A stretch of DNA of 64,000 bases, from contig NZ_JFJY01000014.1 of NCBI RefSeq assembly GCF_002115785.1, positions 29,391 to 93,390 of the forward strand. Reading direction: 5' to 3'. This DNA comes from Thalassospira sp. MCCC 1A03138 (GTDB taxonomy: Bacteria > Pseudomonadota > Alphaproteobacteria > Rhodospirillales > Thalassospiraceae). Made by a program: the position numbers and the translations under genes. A model generated the notes under the pieces. It saw only the letters and a list, made by a program, of their open reading frames with translations. It was not told where the DNA came from and did not search any database. Shown in pieces: positions 44,358 to 52,165 of this stretch (position 1 is its first letter; every line of letters begins with the position of its first letter).

Positions 44358-45452
44358 TCAAGCGACCAGCTGGCTGTCGGCGTAAAGCTTGGTCCATTCC
44401 GGTGCGAACCGGAGGATGCCGCTTTGGCCGGTGATCTGCTGATCTTCGCTGACCTTGACCTTCATTTCGGACGAGCCGAACCGGGTGGTTGCGATCTTGT
44501 ATTGGCCGAGGTCTTCGACCTTGACGATATTGACCTCGATCCCGTTATCGCCTTCGGAACCGCTGTCGGTTTCGATGCGCAGGAATTCGGGGCGGATGCC
44601 AAGTTCAATCTGCCCGGATGCCTTGGAAACGGCTTCCATGTGGCGATCCGAAAGTGCGATGCGTTTGCCATCAATCCAGGCCGCGCCGGCATCGATATTA
44701 CACGGCATGATATTCATGCCCGGGCTTCCGATGAAGTAGCCGACAAAGGTATGGGCCGGATTTTCAAACAGTTCCTGCGGGGTACCAAGCTGCACGACCT
44801 TGCCGCCATACATGACAACGACCTTATCGGCAAATGTCAGGGCTTCGACCTGGTCATGGGTCACATAGACCATGGTCGGGCGCAGTTTGTTGTGAATTTC
44901 CTTGAGCTTGCGGCGCAGGACCCATTTCAGATGCGGGTCGATCACGGTCAGCGGTTCGTCAAACAGGATGGCCGAAACATCGTCGCGAACCAACCCGCGG
45001 CCAAGCGAGATCGTCTGCTTTTCATCCGCACCCAGACCACGCGCCTTTTGCTTCAGCTTGCCGGTCAGGTCGAGCATTCCGGCAATTTCGCGAACACGTT
45101 CGTCAACCCGTTTTGAATCAACGCCACGATTGCGCAGCGGGAAGGCAAGGTTTTCGTAAACGGTCATGGTGTCGTAAATGACCGGGAACTGGAAAACCTG
45201 CGCAATATTGCGTTCTTCCGGGGCCAGTCTGGTGACGTCCTTGCCATCAAAAAGGACCTGTCCCTCGGACGGGGTCAGAAGACCGGAAATGATGTTAAGC
45301 AAAGTGGTCTTGCCACAGCCTGACGGGCCAAGAAGGGCATAAGCCCCGCCATCTTCCCAAACATGTTCCATGCGGCGAAGGGCGTAGTCCTCGTCCCCTT
45401 TCGGGTCTGGGAAATAAGAGTGCGCAAGGCTTTTAAGATCGATACGTGCCAT
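44358..45452 (-). CDS. glpT: Glycerol ABC transporter ATPase GlpT (degenerate signature motif)
   Basis: ATPase of 364 residues with a C-terminal regulatory TOBE-type domain. Walker A GPSGCGKT (42-49), Q88, Walker B AILFDE (161-166) and His199 (VTHDQVEA) are all intact. At the signature position, however, it has LGADE (140-144) in place of LSGGQ. Its partner GlpS has a normal signature but no H-loop His, so the two differ in opposite ways. It lies 15 bp after glpS. The name is from rhizobial glpSTPQUV and is unrelated to the G3P antiporter GlpT. Confidence 0.9.
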   Translation of the reverse strand: MARIDLKSLAHSYFPDPKGDEDYALRRMEHVWEDGGAYALLGPSGCGKTTLLNIISGLLTPSEGQVLFDGKDVTRLAPEERNIAQVFQFPVIYDTMTVYENLAFPLRNRGVDSKRVDERVREIAGMLDLTGKLKQKARGLGADEKQTISLGRGLVRDDVSAILFDEPLTVIDPHLKWVLRRKLKEIHNKLRPTMVYVTHDQVEALTFADKVVVMYGGKVVQLGTPQELFENPAHTFVGYFIGSPGMNIMPCNIDAGAAWIDGKRIALSDRHMEAVSKASGQIELGIRPEFLRIETDSGSEGDNGIEVNIVKVEDLGQYKIATTRFGSSEMKVKVSEDQQITGQSGILRFAPEWTKLYADSQLVA

Positions 45453-45467
45453 TTTAATTCTCCAACC

Positions 45468-46568
45468 TCAGGCGGCCTTGCCGTTTTGAATTTCAACGGG
45501 CGGTGCCGCCACAAGGCGATCATTGGCGTCATAGGCAAACAGTCGTTTGGGGTCGACATAGAAGGTGGCCGCCTCGCCAAGCCGCGGGTTGTGCACACCT
45601 TCTTCCTGAATCACCCAGGAAACGTCGTTGAAATGAACATGGACAAAGGTTTCCGAGCCGGTGATTTCAGCCAGTTCAACCTGGCCCTGCATCGCAACGC
45701 ATTCGGCACTGGTCTGATCGACCGACAGGTGATTGGCGCGAACTCCGATGGTGTATTGTCCATCGGTAAGGGCTGAAAGATGGCCGCTCAGCGGGACCTG
45801 ATGGCCGCTTGCCAGATAGAGAGCACTATCACGGACCTCGGCCTTGACCAGATTGATCGGCGGATCGGAAAAGATCAGGCCGGTCTCGACAAAGGCCGGA
45901 TTGTGATAAACCTGTGTTGTCGGGCCAAACTGGGTTACGCGGCCCTCATGCATCACCGCACATTTACCACCCAGCAAAAGGGCTTCCATCGGCTCGGTGG
46001 TGGCGTAAACGACAATGGTGTCACGTTCCGCCAGAAGGTTCGGGATTTCCTCACGCAGTTCTTCGCGCAGTTTGTAGTCAAGGTTGACCAGCGGCTCGTC
46101 AAGCAGAAGCAGGGTGCAATCCTTGACCATGGCGCGCGCCATCGCAGTGCGCTGTTGCTGACCGCCCGAAAGTTCGTGTGGCAGTCGATCCAGCAGATGT
46201 TCGATATGCATCAGTTCGGCGGTGGATTTAACACGGCGTTCAATTTCGGCAGCATCAACGCCCTGCAATTTAAGCGGTGATGCGATGTTGTCGTAGACAC
46301 TCATCGACGGGTAGTTGATGAACTGCTGATAGACCATCGCGACGTTGCGTTTCTGAACCGGCATGCCGGTGACATCCTTGCCATTGACCAGAATGCGTCC
46401 GCCGGTTGGTGGTTCAAGACCGGCCATAATGCGCATAAGCGTCGTTTTGCCAGCCAGTGTCCGCCCGAGAAGGACGTTAAATGATCCCGGCTCAAGCGAC
46501 ATCGACACGTCGTCGATGTGGGTTTCCCCTTCCACGGTCTTGGTTATGTTTTCAAGCGTAAGGGTCAT
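45468..46568 (-). CDS. glpS: Glycerol ABC transporter ATPase GlpS (H-loop His missing)
   Basis: ATPase of 366 residues. Walker A GRTLAGKT (35-42), Q81, the signature LSGGQ (133-137) and Walker B LLLLDE are present. The H-loop normally reads VTHDQVEA; here it is ATTEPMEA, with Thr191 in the place of the switch His. A C-terminal TOBE-type domain follows. The start overlaps the glpD stop by 4 bp. Together with GlpT this predicts one canonical and one degenerate composite ATP site in the transporter. Confidence 0.9.
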   Translation of the reverse strand: MTLTLENITKTVEGETHIDDVSMSLEPGSFNVLLGRTLAGKTTLMRIMAGLEPPTGGRILVNGKDVTGMPVQKRNVAMVYQQFINYPSMSVYDNIASPLKLQGVDAAEIERRVKSTAELMHIEHLLDRLPHELSGGQQQRTAMARAMVKDCTLLLLDEPLVNLDYKLREELREEIPNLLAERDTIVVYATTEPMEALLLGGKCAVMHEGRVTQFGPTTQVYHNPAFVETGLIFSDPPINLVKAEVRDSALYLASGHQVPLSGHLSALTDGQYTIGVRANHLSVDQTSAECVAMQGQVELAEITGSETFVHVHFNDVSWVIQEEGVHNPRLGEAATFYVDPKRLFAYDANDRLVAAPPVEIQNGKAA

Positions 46569-48106
46569 TTCGCATTTGTTCCTTCGCCCGTTTTCACGGG
46601 GTTATTCGATTTGGTTTCAGTCGCAAACCATTGCGCAATGGCGGTCTGGGCATCCTTTGACAGATGCAGGCCGAGTTTGGATCGGCGCCACAGAACGTCA
46701 TCGGCAGTACGTGCCCATTCCTGAGCCGCAAGATAGCGCAGTTCGCATTCATAAATATCATCGCCAAGATGCGTACCCAGCCCGGAAAGGTCGGATGCAT
46801 CGCCAATGATGGTGTGGGTCAGTGTGCCGTAGTTTCGCACGTAGCGGTAGAGTTGAGCCGCCGGAATCCACGGAAATTTCTTTTGCATTGCAGCAAGATA
46901 GCTTTCGAAATCGCCATTTGGCATGTCGCCGCCCGGAAGGGCGACGCTATCGGTCCAGCGATCATCTGCAATCCCGAGATATGGGGAAAGTTTGCTCATC
47001 GCTGATTCAGCTAGCTTGCGATAGGTGGTGATTTTGCCGCCATAAATGTTCAGAAGCGGTGCACCATTGTCACCATTATCGATTTCAAGAACGTAGTCGC
47101 GCGTGACCTGGGATGCGTCTTCGGAGCCATCGCCATAAAGCGGGCGAACACCGGAATAGGACCAGACGACATCGGCCGGTGCGATCTTGTGAGCGAAATA
47201 GGTGTTGGCCAATTCGCACAGATAGCTGATTTCATCGCTGCTGATCGCGACTTTGGACGGGTCGCCTTCGTAATCGCGGTCCGTAGTGCCGATCAGAGTA
47301 AAATCCTGTTCATAGGGGATGGCAAATACGATGCGACCATCGGGATTCTGGAAGATATAGCAGTAATCATGGTCAAACAGTTTTGGCACCACGATGTGAC
47401 TGCCCTGCACCATGCGGATACCTTGCTTCTTTTTCGCTTCGACGCGTTTTTCAAGGATTTCGGCACACCATGGACCGGCAGCATTGACCAGCGAGCGGGC
47501 CTTGATCGTGTGTTCACCCGCACTGTCGCGAACCGCAACAGACCAAAGATCGCCCTCGCGACGTGCCGATACACATTCGGTGCCGACACGGATAACTGCG
47601 CCGCGATTTCGGGCATCCATGGCATTAAGCACAACAAGGCGCGCATCCTGCACCCAGCAATCGGAATAGATGAACGCCTTTTTCATGCCAGTTACCAGTG
47701 GGGCACCGGCGACATGATGATCAAGGTGGATGCCTGCGGAGCCAGGAAGTTTTTCGCGCCCCCCCAGATGATCATACAGGAACAGGCCCAATCGAATCAT
47801 CCAGGCCGGACGCAATCCTTTAACGTGGGGGAGAACAAAACGTAGCGGCCAGATGATGTGCGGGGCAGCGTTCAAAAGCACTTCGCGCTCGATCAGGGCC
47901 TCTCGCACCAGACGGAATTCGTAATGTTCCAGATAACGCAACCCGCCATGGATCAGCTTTGTGCTGGCCGATGAAGTCGCACTTGCAAGGTCGTTCTTCT
48001 CGCAAAGAAAGACTTTAAGGCCGCGACCGGACGCATCGCGCGCAATGCCTGCACCGTTGATGCCGCCACCGATAATGGCAATGTCGTATGTTTCTGAAGT
48101 GAGCAA
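46565..48106 (-). CDS. glpD: Aerobic glycerol-3-phosphate dehydrogenase GlpD
   Basis: Membrane-associated FAD enzyme oxidising glycerol-3-phosphate to dihydroxyacetone phosphate and passing electrons to quinone. About 513 residues. The FAD loop is DIAIIGGGINGAGIARDASGRGLKVFLCEKNDLASATSS, followed by KLIHGGLRYLEHYEF. YSGVRPLYGDGSEDASQVTRDY and the late GGKITTYRKLAE fit GlpD. I prefer the TTG start at 48106 because GGGAGGAA lies just before it and family N-termini match. An in-frame ATG at 48157 has no good site. It is first in glpD-STPQUV behind a GlpR-like operator, so uptake and oxidation are induced together. Confidence 0.94.
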   Translation of the reverse strand: MLTSETYDIAIIGGGINGAGIARDASGRGLKVFLCEKNDLASATSSASTKLIHGGLRYLEHYEFRLVREALIEREVLLNAAPHIIWPLRFVLPHVKGLRPAWMIRLGLFLYDHLGGREKLPGSAGIHLDHHVAGAPLVTGMKKAFIYSDCWVQDARLVVLNAMDARNRGAVIRVGTECVSARREGDLWSVAVRDSAGEHTIKARSLVNAAGPWCAEILEKRVEAKKKQGIRMVQGSHIVVPKLFDHDYCYIFQNPDGRIVFAIPYEQDFTLIGTTDRDYEGDPSKVAISSDEISYLCELANTYFAHKIAPADVVWSYSGVRPLYGDGSEDASQVTRDYVLEIDNGDNGAPLLNIYGGKITTYRKLAESAMSKLSPYLGIADDRWTDSVALPGGDMPNGDFESYLAAMQKKFPWIPAAQLYRYVRNYGTLTHTIIGDASDLSGLGTHLGDDIYECELRYLAAQEWARTADDVLWRRSKLGLHLSKDAQTAIAQWFATETKSNNPVKTGEGTNAK

Positions 48107-48225
48107 CCGCTTCCTCCCTGATTGCCCTGATTTGTGACAGATGTTCTCAACTGTCATTCTGTTATGTCAAAAACGTTACGAACCGCCCAAAATAATTGCA
48201 AGCGAAAATTATGAAGAATTTTAAT

Positions 48226-48239
48226 TTTCGATAACGAAA
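48226..48239. promoter_or_regulatory. GlpR-like operator of the glpD operon
   Basis: TTTCG-ATAA-CGAAA is a 5-4-5 inverted repeat of the kind bound by DeoR-family GlpR (TTCG-N4-CGAA). A further CGAAAATT half-site lies at 48203 and AATTTTCG at 48223, giving several half-sites. The same core occurs before glpK at 52019. The glpR gene is not in the window. Confidence 0.65.
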
Positions 48240-48660
48240 TAAGAATGTGGGGTTGTAGTGTATTGTTATGATTAAGGTCTTCGATTCTGCATGATTTGTT
48301 TCGGCTCTCCGTTCGATGACGGGATGATCCGGTTTGATCTGGAAAGTTGATCAGAATCGTTTGAATCCGAAAAAAAATAAAACAGATCACCTGTTCCCTG
48401 ATGGCATAAGATTGCAACGTTACCCCGGTGCGATTTGCCCCTGGGTGCGGAAGCTTACGGTTTTGCCAGCCGACTATGCGAAAATGCCAGCCATGGCTGA
48501 TGGGCAACGCAATCTTGTTGCAAAGCGCGACGGTCGAGGTGTTTGCGATTGCCAAATGGTCTTTTAACTTGCGAAGATGTGGCAACCACCACGGATCGAA
48601 CTAGATGATGTTCATGACTTTCATGCTTCGATCCCAAAGCAAAACTCCGGAGGCATTCCT
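48240..48660 (+). other. Gene-free space between glpD and the aldehyde dehydrogenase
   Basis: About 420 nt without a credible gene. AAGATTGC (48408-48415) can pair with GCAATCTT (48509-48516), closing a 93-nt domain that contains the palindrome CAGCCATGGCTG (48489-48500). This may be a structured leader of the dehydrogenase, whose start is 145 nt further on. A 77-codon open frame at 48334 looks spurious. Confidence 0.35.
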
Positions 48661-50121
48661 ATGGTTTCTTTAAAAGACCCGTCCTTGTTCACCCAGCAAG
48701 CCTATATTGGCGGTGAATGGGTCGACGCCCCAGACGGCAAAACCGAACAGGTCACCAATCCCGCGAATGGCGAAGTGCTTGGCACTGTGCCTGTTTTGGG
48801 CCGCGATGCCGTTGCCCACGCGATTGAAGTCGCCGAAAAGGCGCAAAAGCAGTGGAAGAAACGTACTGCCAAGGAACGCTCGACCATTTTGATGAAATGG
48901 TACGACCTGATGATGGAAAATCAGGAAGACCTGGCACGCCTGATGACGGCCGAACAGGGCAAGCCGCTTGCAGAGGCGCGCGGTGAAATAGCCTATGCGT
49001 CGTCTTTCCTCCAATGGTTTGCCGAGGAAGGCAAACGCATCTATGGCGATGTTATTCCGACTTTTGCACAGGGGCGCCGGGTTGTTGTTCTGAAAGAGCC
49101 GGTTGGCGTTTGTGCGGCAATCACGCCATGGAACTTCCCGACCGCGATGATCACCCGCAAGGCCGCACCGGCATTAGCCGTTGGCTGTGCGATGGTTGTC
49201 AAACCAGCGATGGAAACCCCGTATTCTGCCCTTGCGATGGCGATCCTTGCCGAACGTGCCGGTTTGCCCAAGGGGCTTTTGTCGATTGTGACCGGGGACG
49301 CCAAAACAATCGGTGCCGAAATGACTGAGAACCCGATTGTACGCAAACTGACCTTTACCGGTTCGACCGCTGTTGGCCGTTTGCTGATGCGTCAGTGCGC
49401 CGACACTGTCAAGAAAATCAGTCTTGAGCTTGGTGGTAATGCGCCGTTCATCGTTTGCGAGGATGCAGATGTCGATGCTGCGGTCGAAGGGGCGATTGCC
49501 TCGAAATACCGCAATAGCGGCCAGACCTGTGTTTGTGCCAACCGTATCTTTGTTCATGACGCCGTCTATGACGAATTTGCCGAAAAATATGCCGCCAAGG
49601 CATCGGCGATGAAAGTTGGCGATGGCACCGAAGAAGGTGTTGTCCTTGGCCCGCTGATCACGGAAAAGGCTGTCGAGAAGGTTGAAAACCAGATTGCCGA
49701 CGCCGTTTCCAAAGGTGGCCGGGTTCTGACCGGTGGCAAGCGCCACGCAAAAGGCGGCAGTTTCTTCGAACCGACCGTGATTGCCGATGCCAACCGCGAC
49801 ATGCTGGTCTTCCGCGAGGAAACTTTCGGTCCGATGGCACCGCTGATCCGCTTCCACAGTGATGATGAAGTGCTGGAAATGGCCAACGATTCCGAGTTCG
49901 GCCTGGCCTCTTACTTCTATTCACGCGACATTAGCCGCATTTGGAAGCTGGCCGAAGGGCTTGAAACCGGTCTGGTCGGCGTCAATGCCGGTGTGATTGC
50001 GACCGAAGTTGCCCCGTTTGGCGGCTACAAGCAGTCAGGCATCGGCCGCGAAGGTTCAAAATACGGGGTCGAGGATTACCTTGAAGTCAAATATGTCTGC
50101 ATGGCAGGCATCGATGATTAA
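48661..50121 (+). CDS. NAD(P)-dependent succinate-semialdehyde dehydrogenase family
   Basis: Aldehyde dehydrogenase of 486 residues. Catalytic Glu256 is in LELGGNAPF and Cys290 in NSGQTCVCANRIF. GVCAAITPWNFPTAM and FTGSTAVGRLLM bind the cofactor. The wording is that of GabD-type succinate-semialdehyde dehydrogenases. Close relatives in this group also oxidise glutarate semialdehyde or alpha-ketoglutarate semialdehyde, so it could finish hydroxyproline breakdown from the cluster 8 kb away, but this is a guess. The start at 48661 has GGAGG upstream. No GABA transaminase is adjacent. Confidence 0.9.
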   Translation: MVSLKDPSLFTQQAYIGGEWVDAPDGKTEQVTNPANGEVLGTVPVLGRDAVAHAIEVAEKAQKQWKKRTAKERSTILMKWYDLMMENQEDLARLMTAEQGKPLAEARGEIAYASSFLQWFAEEGKRIYGDVIPTFAQGRRVVVLKEPVGVCAAITPWNFPTAMITRKAAPALAVGCAMVVKPAMETPYSALAMAILAERAGLPKGLLSIVTGDAKTIGAEMTENPIVRKLTFTGSTAVGRLLMRQCADTVKKISLELGGNAPFIVCEDADVDAAVEGAIASKYRNSGQTCVCANRIFVHDAVYDEFAEKYAAKASAMKVGDGTEEGVVLGPLITEKAVEKVENQIADAVSKGGRVLTGGKRHAKGGSFFEPTVIADANRDMLVFREETFGPMAPLIRFHSDDEVLEMANDSEFGLASYFYSRDISRIWKLAEGLETGLVGVNAGVIATEVAPFGGYKQSGIGREGSKYGVEDYLEVKYVCMAGIDD

Positions 50122-50146
50122 GGCATTTTCGGATTTCCGAAACGAA

Positions 50147-50182
50147 AAAGGCGCTGTCGAAATGACAGCGCCTTTGGTTTTT
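50147..50182. terminator. Bidirectional terminator after the aldehyde dehydrogenase
   Basis: AAAGGCGCTGTC-GAAAT-GACAGCGCCTTT is followed by GGTTTTT on +. It lies between convergent genes. Confidence 0.92.
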
Positions 50183-50198
50183 ACGCGCAATTACAATG

Positions 50199-50711
50199 TT
50201 ATGCTGCGTTCTCGTTCTTTTTCTTGTCATCGGATGTGATCGACTGGACCGAGCCATCCGAAAGTTCAGACTGAAGGGCTGTGAAAACGTCGAACATATT
50301 CGGGTTGAATGCAATTTCAGCTTGCATGCGATCACGTCGTTCTGACGGTGTTTCATCGTCGTTGTTTTGCTTGTTGGCGAGCGTCGCGCCGTTCAGCTTT
50401 TCCTCGATCGCATCAGCAATCGCTTTTTCGATGGCTTGACGTTCGGTTGCGCCCATCTTGGCCAGACTTTCCTCATCAAGGCCCATCGATTGAAGGATCT
50501 TGCGGCGCATCTCTTCGATCTTGCGCTCTTCAAGCTCTTTCACATAAGTCGTGAAGCCGTGTTCCTTGATATAGGCGATATCGGCATTTTTTTCCTTGTT
50601 CTCTTCGGGCAGCGGTCGACTGTTCGACGCAATGGTTTTTGCCGCCGCATAGGTGCTTTTGACGCTGGACGCGGTGTTGGTGATGCTCATCAGGGTGTCA
50701 TATGTTGCCAT
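50199..50711 (-). CDS. Hypothetical protein, 170 residues, helical
   Basis: I do not recognise this protein. It has no signal peptide or membrane helix. The first 30 residues are rich in Thr, Ser and Ala (MATYDTLMSITNTASSVKSTYAAAKTIAS). A charged helical part (KELEERKIEEMRRKILQSMGLDEESLAKMGATERQAIEKAIADAIEEKL) looks like a coiled coil. The tail is acidic then Lys/Asn-rich (SDDKKKNENAA). It has its own good coding character and ends near the shared terminator. It is 88 bp downstream of wecB on the same strand, so co-transcription is possible. Confidence 0.65.
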   Translation of the reverse strand: MATYDTLMSITNTASSVKSTYAAAKTIASNSRPLPEENKEKNADIAYIKEHGFTTYVKELEERKIEEMRRKILQSMGLDEESLAKMGATERQAIEKAIADAIEEKLNGATLANKQNNDDETPSERRDRMQAEIAFNPNMFDVFTALQSELSDGSVQSITSDDKKKNENAA

Positions 50712-50799
50712 CCCGATCCTCCATGGGAAAATAATGCCGGTAAAATCCTGTCATGGGACTTAAGTTTGCAAATCCCGTGCCGCGATTTATCGGAAAACT

Positions 50800-51894
50800 T
50801 TACCGGTTAAGAGCAACCAGCGTATTAAGCATTCGGCTAGCCGTCTTACCGTCCCAACCGGCAGGCCGGAAAGGAACTGGTGGTGATGTTCTGTTCGTAA
50901 GGTTTGTGGTGATTTGGACCAGCTCTGCCGGTTCGCAAAGTTCCAGCGCGGACGCTTCAAGTGCAGTCGAGCGTTCCGTGGTCGGTCGCAAAATGCATCC
51001 CGCCTTGCCGAGCCAGGCGCATTCATCAATTATTCCGCCGGAATCCGTTATCACATAGCGTGCGGCAACAAGAGTCGCCAGAAAATCGGGATAGAGCATC
51101 GGCGCTACGATCTTGATGTTTCCGGCATCACGGATGCGACGCCAAAGGCCGCTTTGTGCAAGGGCGCCTTGCGCACGCGGATGAAGTGGCCAGATGATTG
51201 GGGTTTCATGGGCAAGGTCGATAATTGCATCAATGATCGAAGACAGCCGCACAATATTGTCGATATTTTCCGCACGATGCAGCGTCAATAGAACCGGACC
51301 CGTTTGCACCGATGGAGACCAGATCGCCGTTGTTGACCCGCCGAAGCGAAGCATCGCATCAATTACGATATTACCGACATTATGAATGCCTTTAGCATTG
51401 ATGCCTTCGTTATGGAGGTTGTTGGCTTCGGCTTCATCCGGGGCCCAGTGCATATTGCACAGGCTGTCAATTTCTGTCCGGTTGGCTTCTTCGGCAACGG
51501 CATCAAACCCGCCGCGCAATCCAGCTTCCAGATGAATCAGGTAAACTGAATTCCTTTTGGCGGCGCGCGCGACACCCAAAGACCCGTTAACATCGCCAAT
51601 GACAATCGTCGCCTGTGCCGGTGATTGGGCTAGCATCCGGCAATAGGCATTATTGGCATTCTGAATAAGCGTGTGTCGGTTATTTTCCGGCTGCCCGATT
51701 CCAAACCGGATTTCAGGGGCAGGTAAACCAAGCGAATGACGCAGGCTTTCGGAAAGGGTCGGATCCCAATGTTGGCCGGTATCGATCAGGCGCAGGATAA
51801 AGGGCAGATCGTCACGCTTTTCCTGCCATGCCAGATAAAGGGCCGCAGCCTTGATCAGATTGGGTCGGGTACCATAGACCAGATCGATGATCAT
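50800..51894 (-). CDS. wecB: UDP-N-acetylglucosamine 2-epimerase, non-hydrolysing (WecB family)
   Basis: Interconverts UDP-GlcNAc and UDP-ManNAc for surface polysaccharides. 364 residues. Family elements are VYGTRPNLIKAAAL at the start, IVIGDVNGSL, HLEAGLRGGF, EEANRTEIDSLC, HNVGNIVIDAM, LTLHRAENIDN, WPLHPRAQ and ITDSGGIIDECAWLGKAG. Some usual positions differ (GTRPN for GTRPE, GDVNGS for GDTNST, RPTTERST for RxxTERPE), so another UDP-sugar substrate is possible. It is not next to other polysaccharide genes. The nearest are about 4 kb away at 54773-58189. Confidence 0.82.
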   Translation of the reverse strand: MIIDLVYGTRPNLIKAAALYLAWQEKRDDLPFILRLIDTGQHWDPTLSESLRHSLGLPAPEIRFGIGQPENNRHTLIQNANNAYCRMLAQSPAQATIVIGDVNGSLGVARAAKRNSVYLIHLEAGLRGGFDAVAEEANRTEIDSLCNMHWAPDEAEANNLHNEGINAKGIHNVGNIVIDAMLRFGGSTTAIWSPSVQTGPVLLTLHRAENIDNIVRLSSIIDAIIDLAHETPIIWPLHPRAQGALAQSGLWRRIRDAGNIKIVAPMLYPDFLATLVAARYVITDSGGIIDECAWLGKAGCILRPTTERSTALEASALELCEPAELVQITTNLTNRTSPPVPFRPAGWDGKTASRMLNTLVALNR

Positions 51895-52018
51895 TGCGGC
51901 GTTTTTCCTGATGAATGCTCAAACTGAGTTGGCGTGCCGTAAAGTGTTGTCTTCTATATCATTTTGACGAAGCTGTTGCCAAACGGGATAGGGTGGATGA
52001 CAAAAAATCTGATGAAAT

Positions 52019-52032
52019 TTTCGAAAACGAAT
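52019..52032. promoter_or_regulatory. GlpR-like operator upstream of glpK
   Basis: TTTCG-AAAA-CGAAT matches the inverted repeat before glpD (48226) in both half-sites except the last base. It lies 134 bp before the glpK start. A shared regulator for the two separate glycerol units is inferred. Confidence 0.6.
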
Positions 52033-52165
52033 TGTTTTTTGGTGTGGTTTTTTCTAAATAGAAACACAAAATCAGTTGAACCAGCCGAATGCTCGGTGAC
52101 AATCAGGTGCCGCAAAGGGCTGTGAGGGTACGGCAGACCAACTGTCGGCTTGGGAGGAAACAGAA

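Noticed and set aside
48334..48567. 77-codon open frame upstream of the aldehyde dehydrogenase
   Set aside because: It lies in a structured gene-free space and has no ribosome site or family motif.
48661..50121. Calling the aldehyde dehydrogenase the hydroxyproline-pathway alpha-ketoglutarate semialdehyde dehydrogenase
   Set aside because: The sequence reads as the GabD group and it lies 8 kb from the hydroxyproline genes in its own unit. It is kept only as a possibility.
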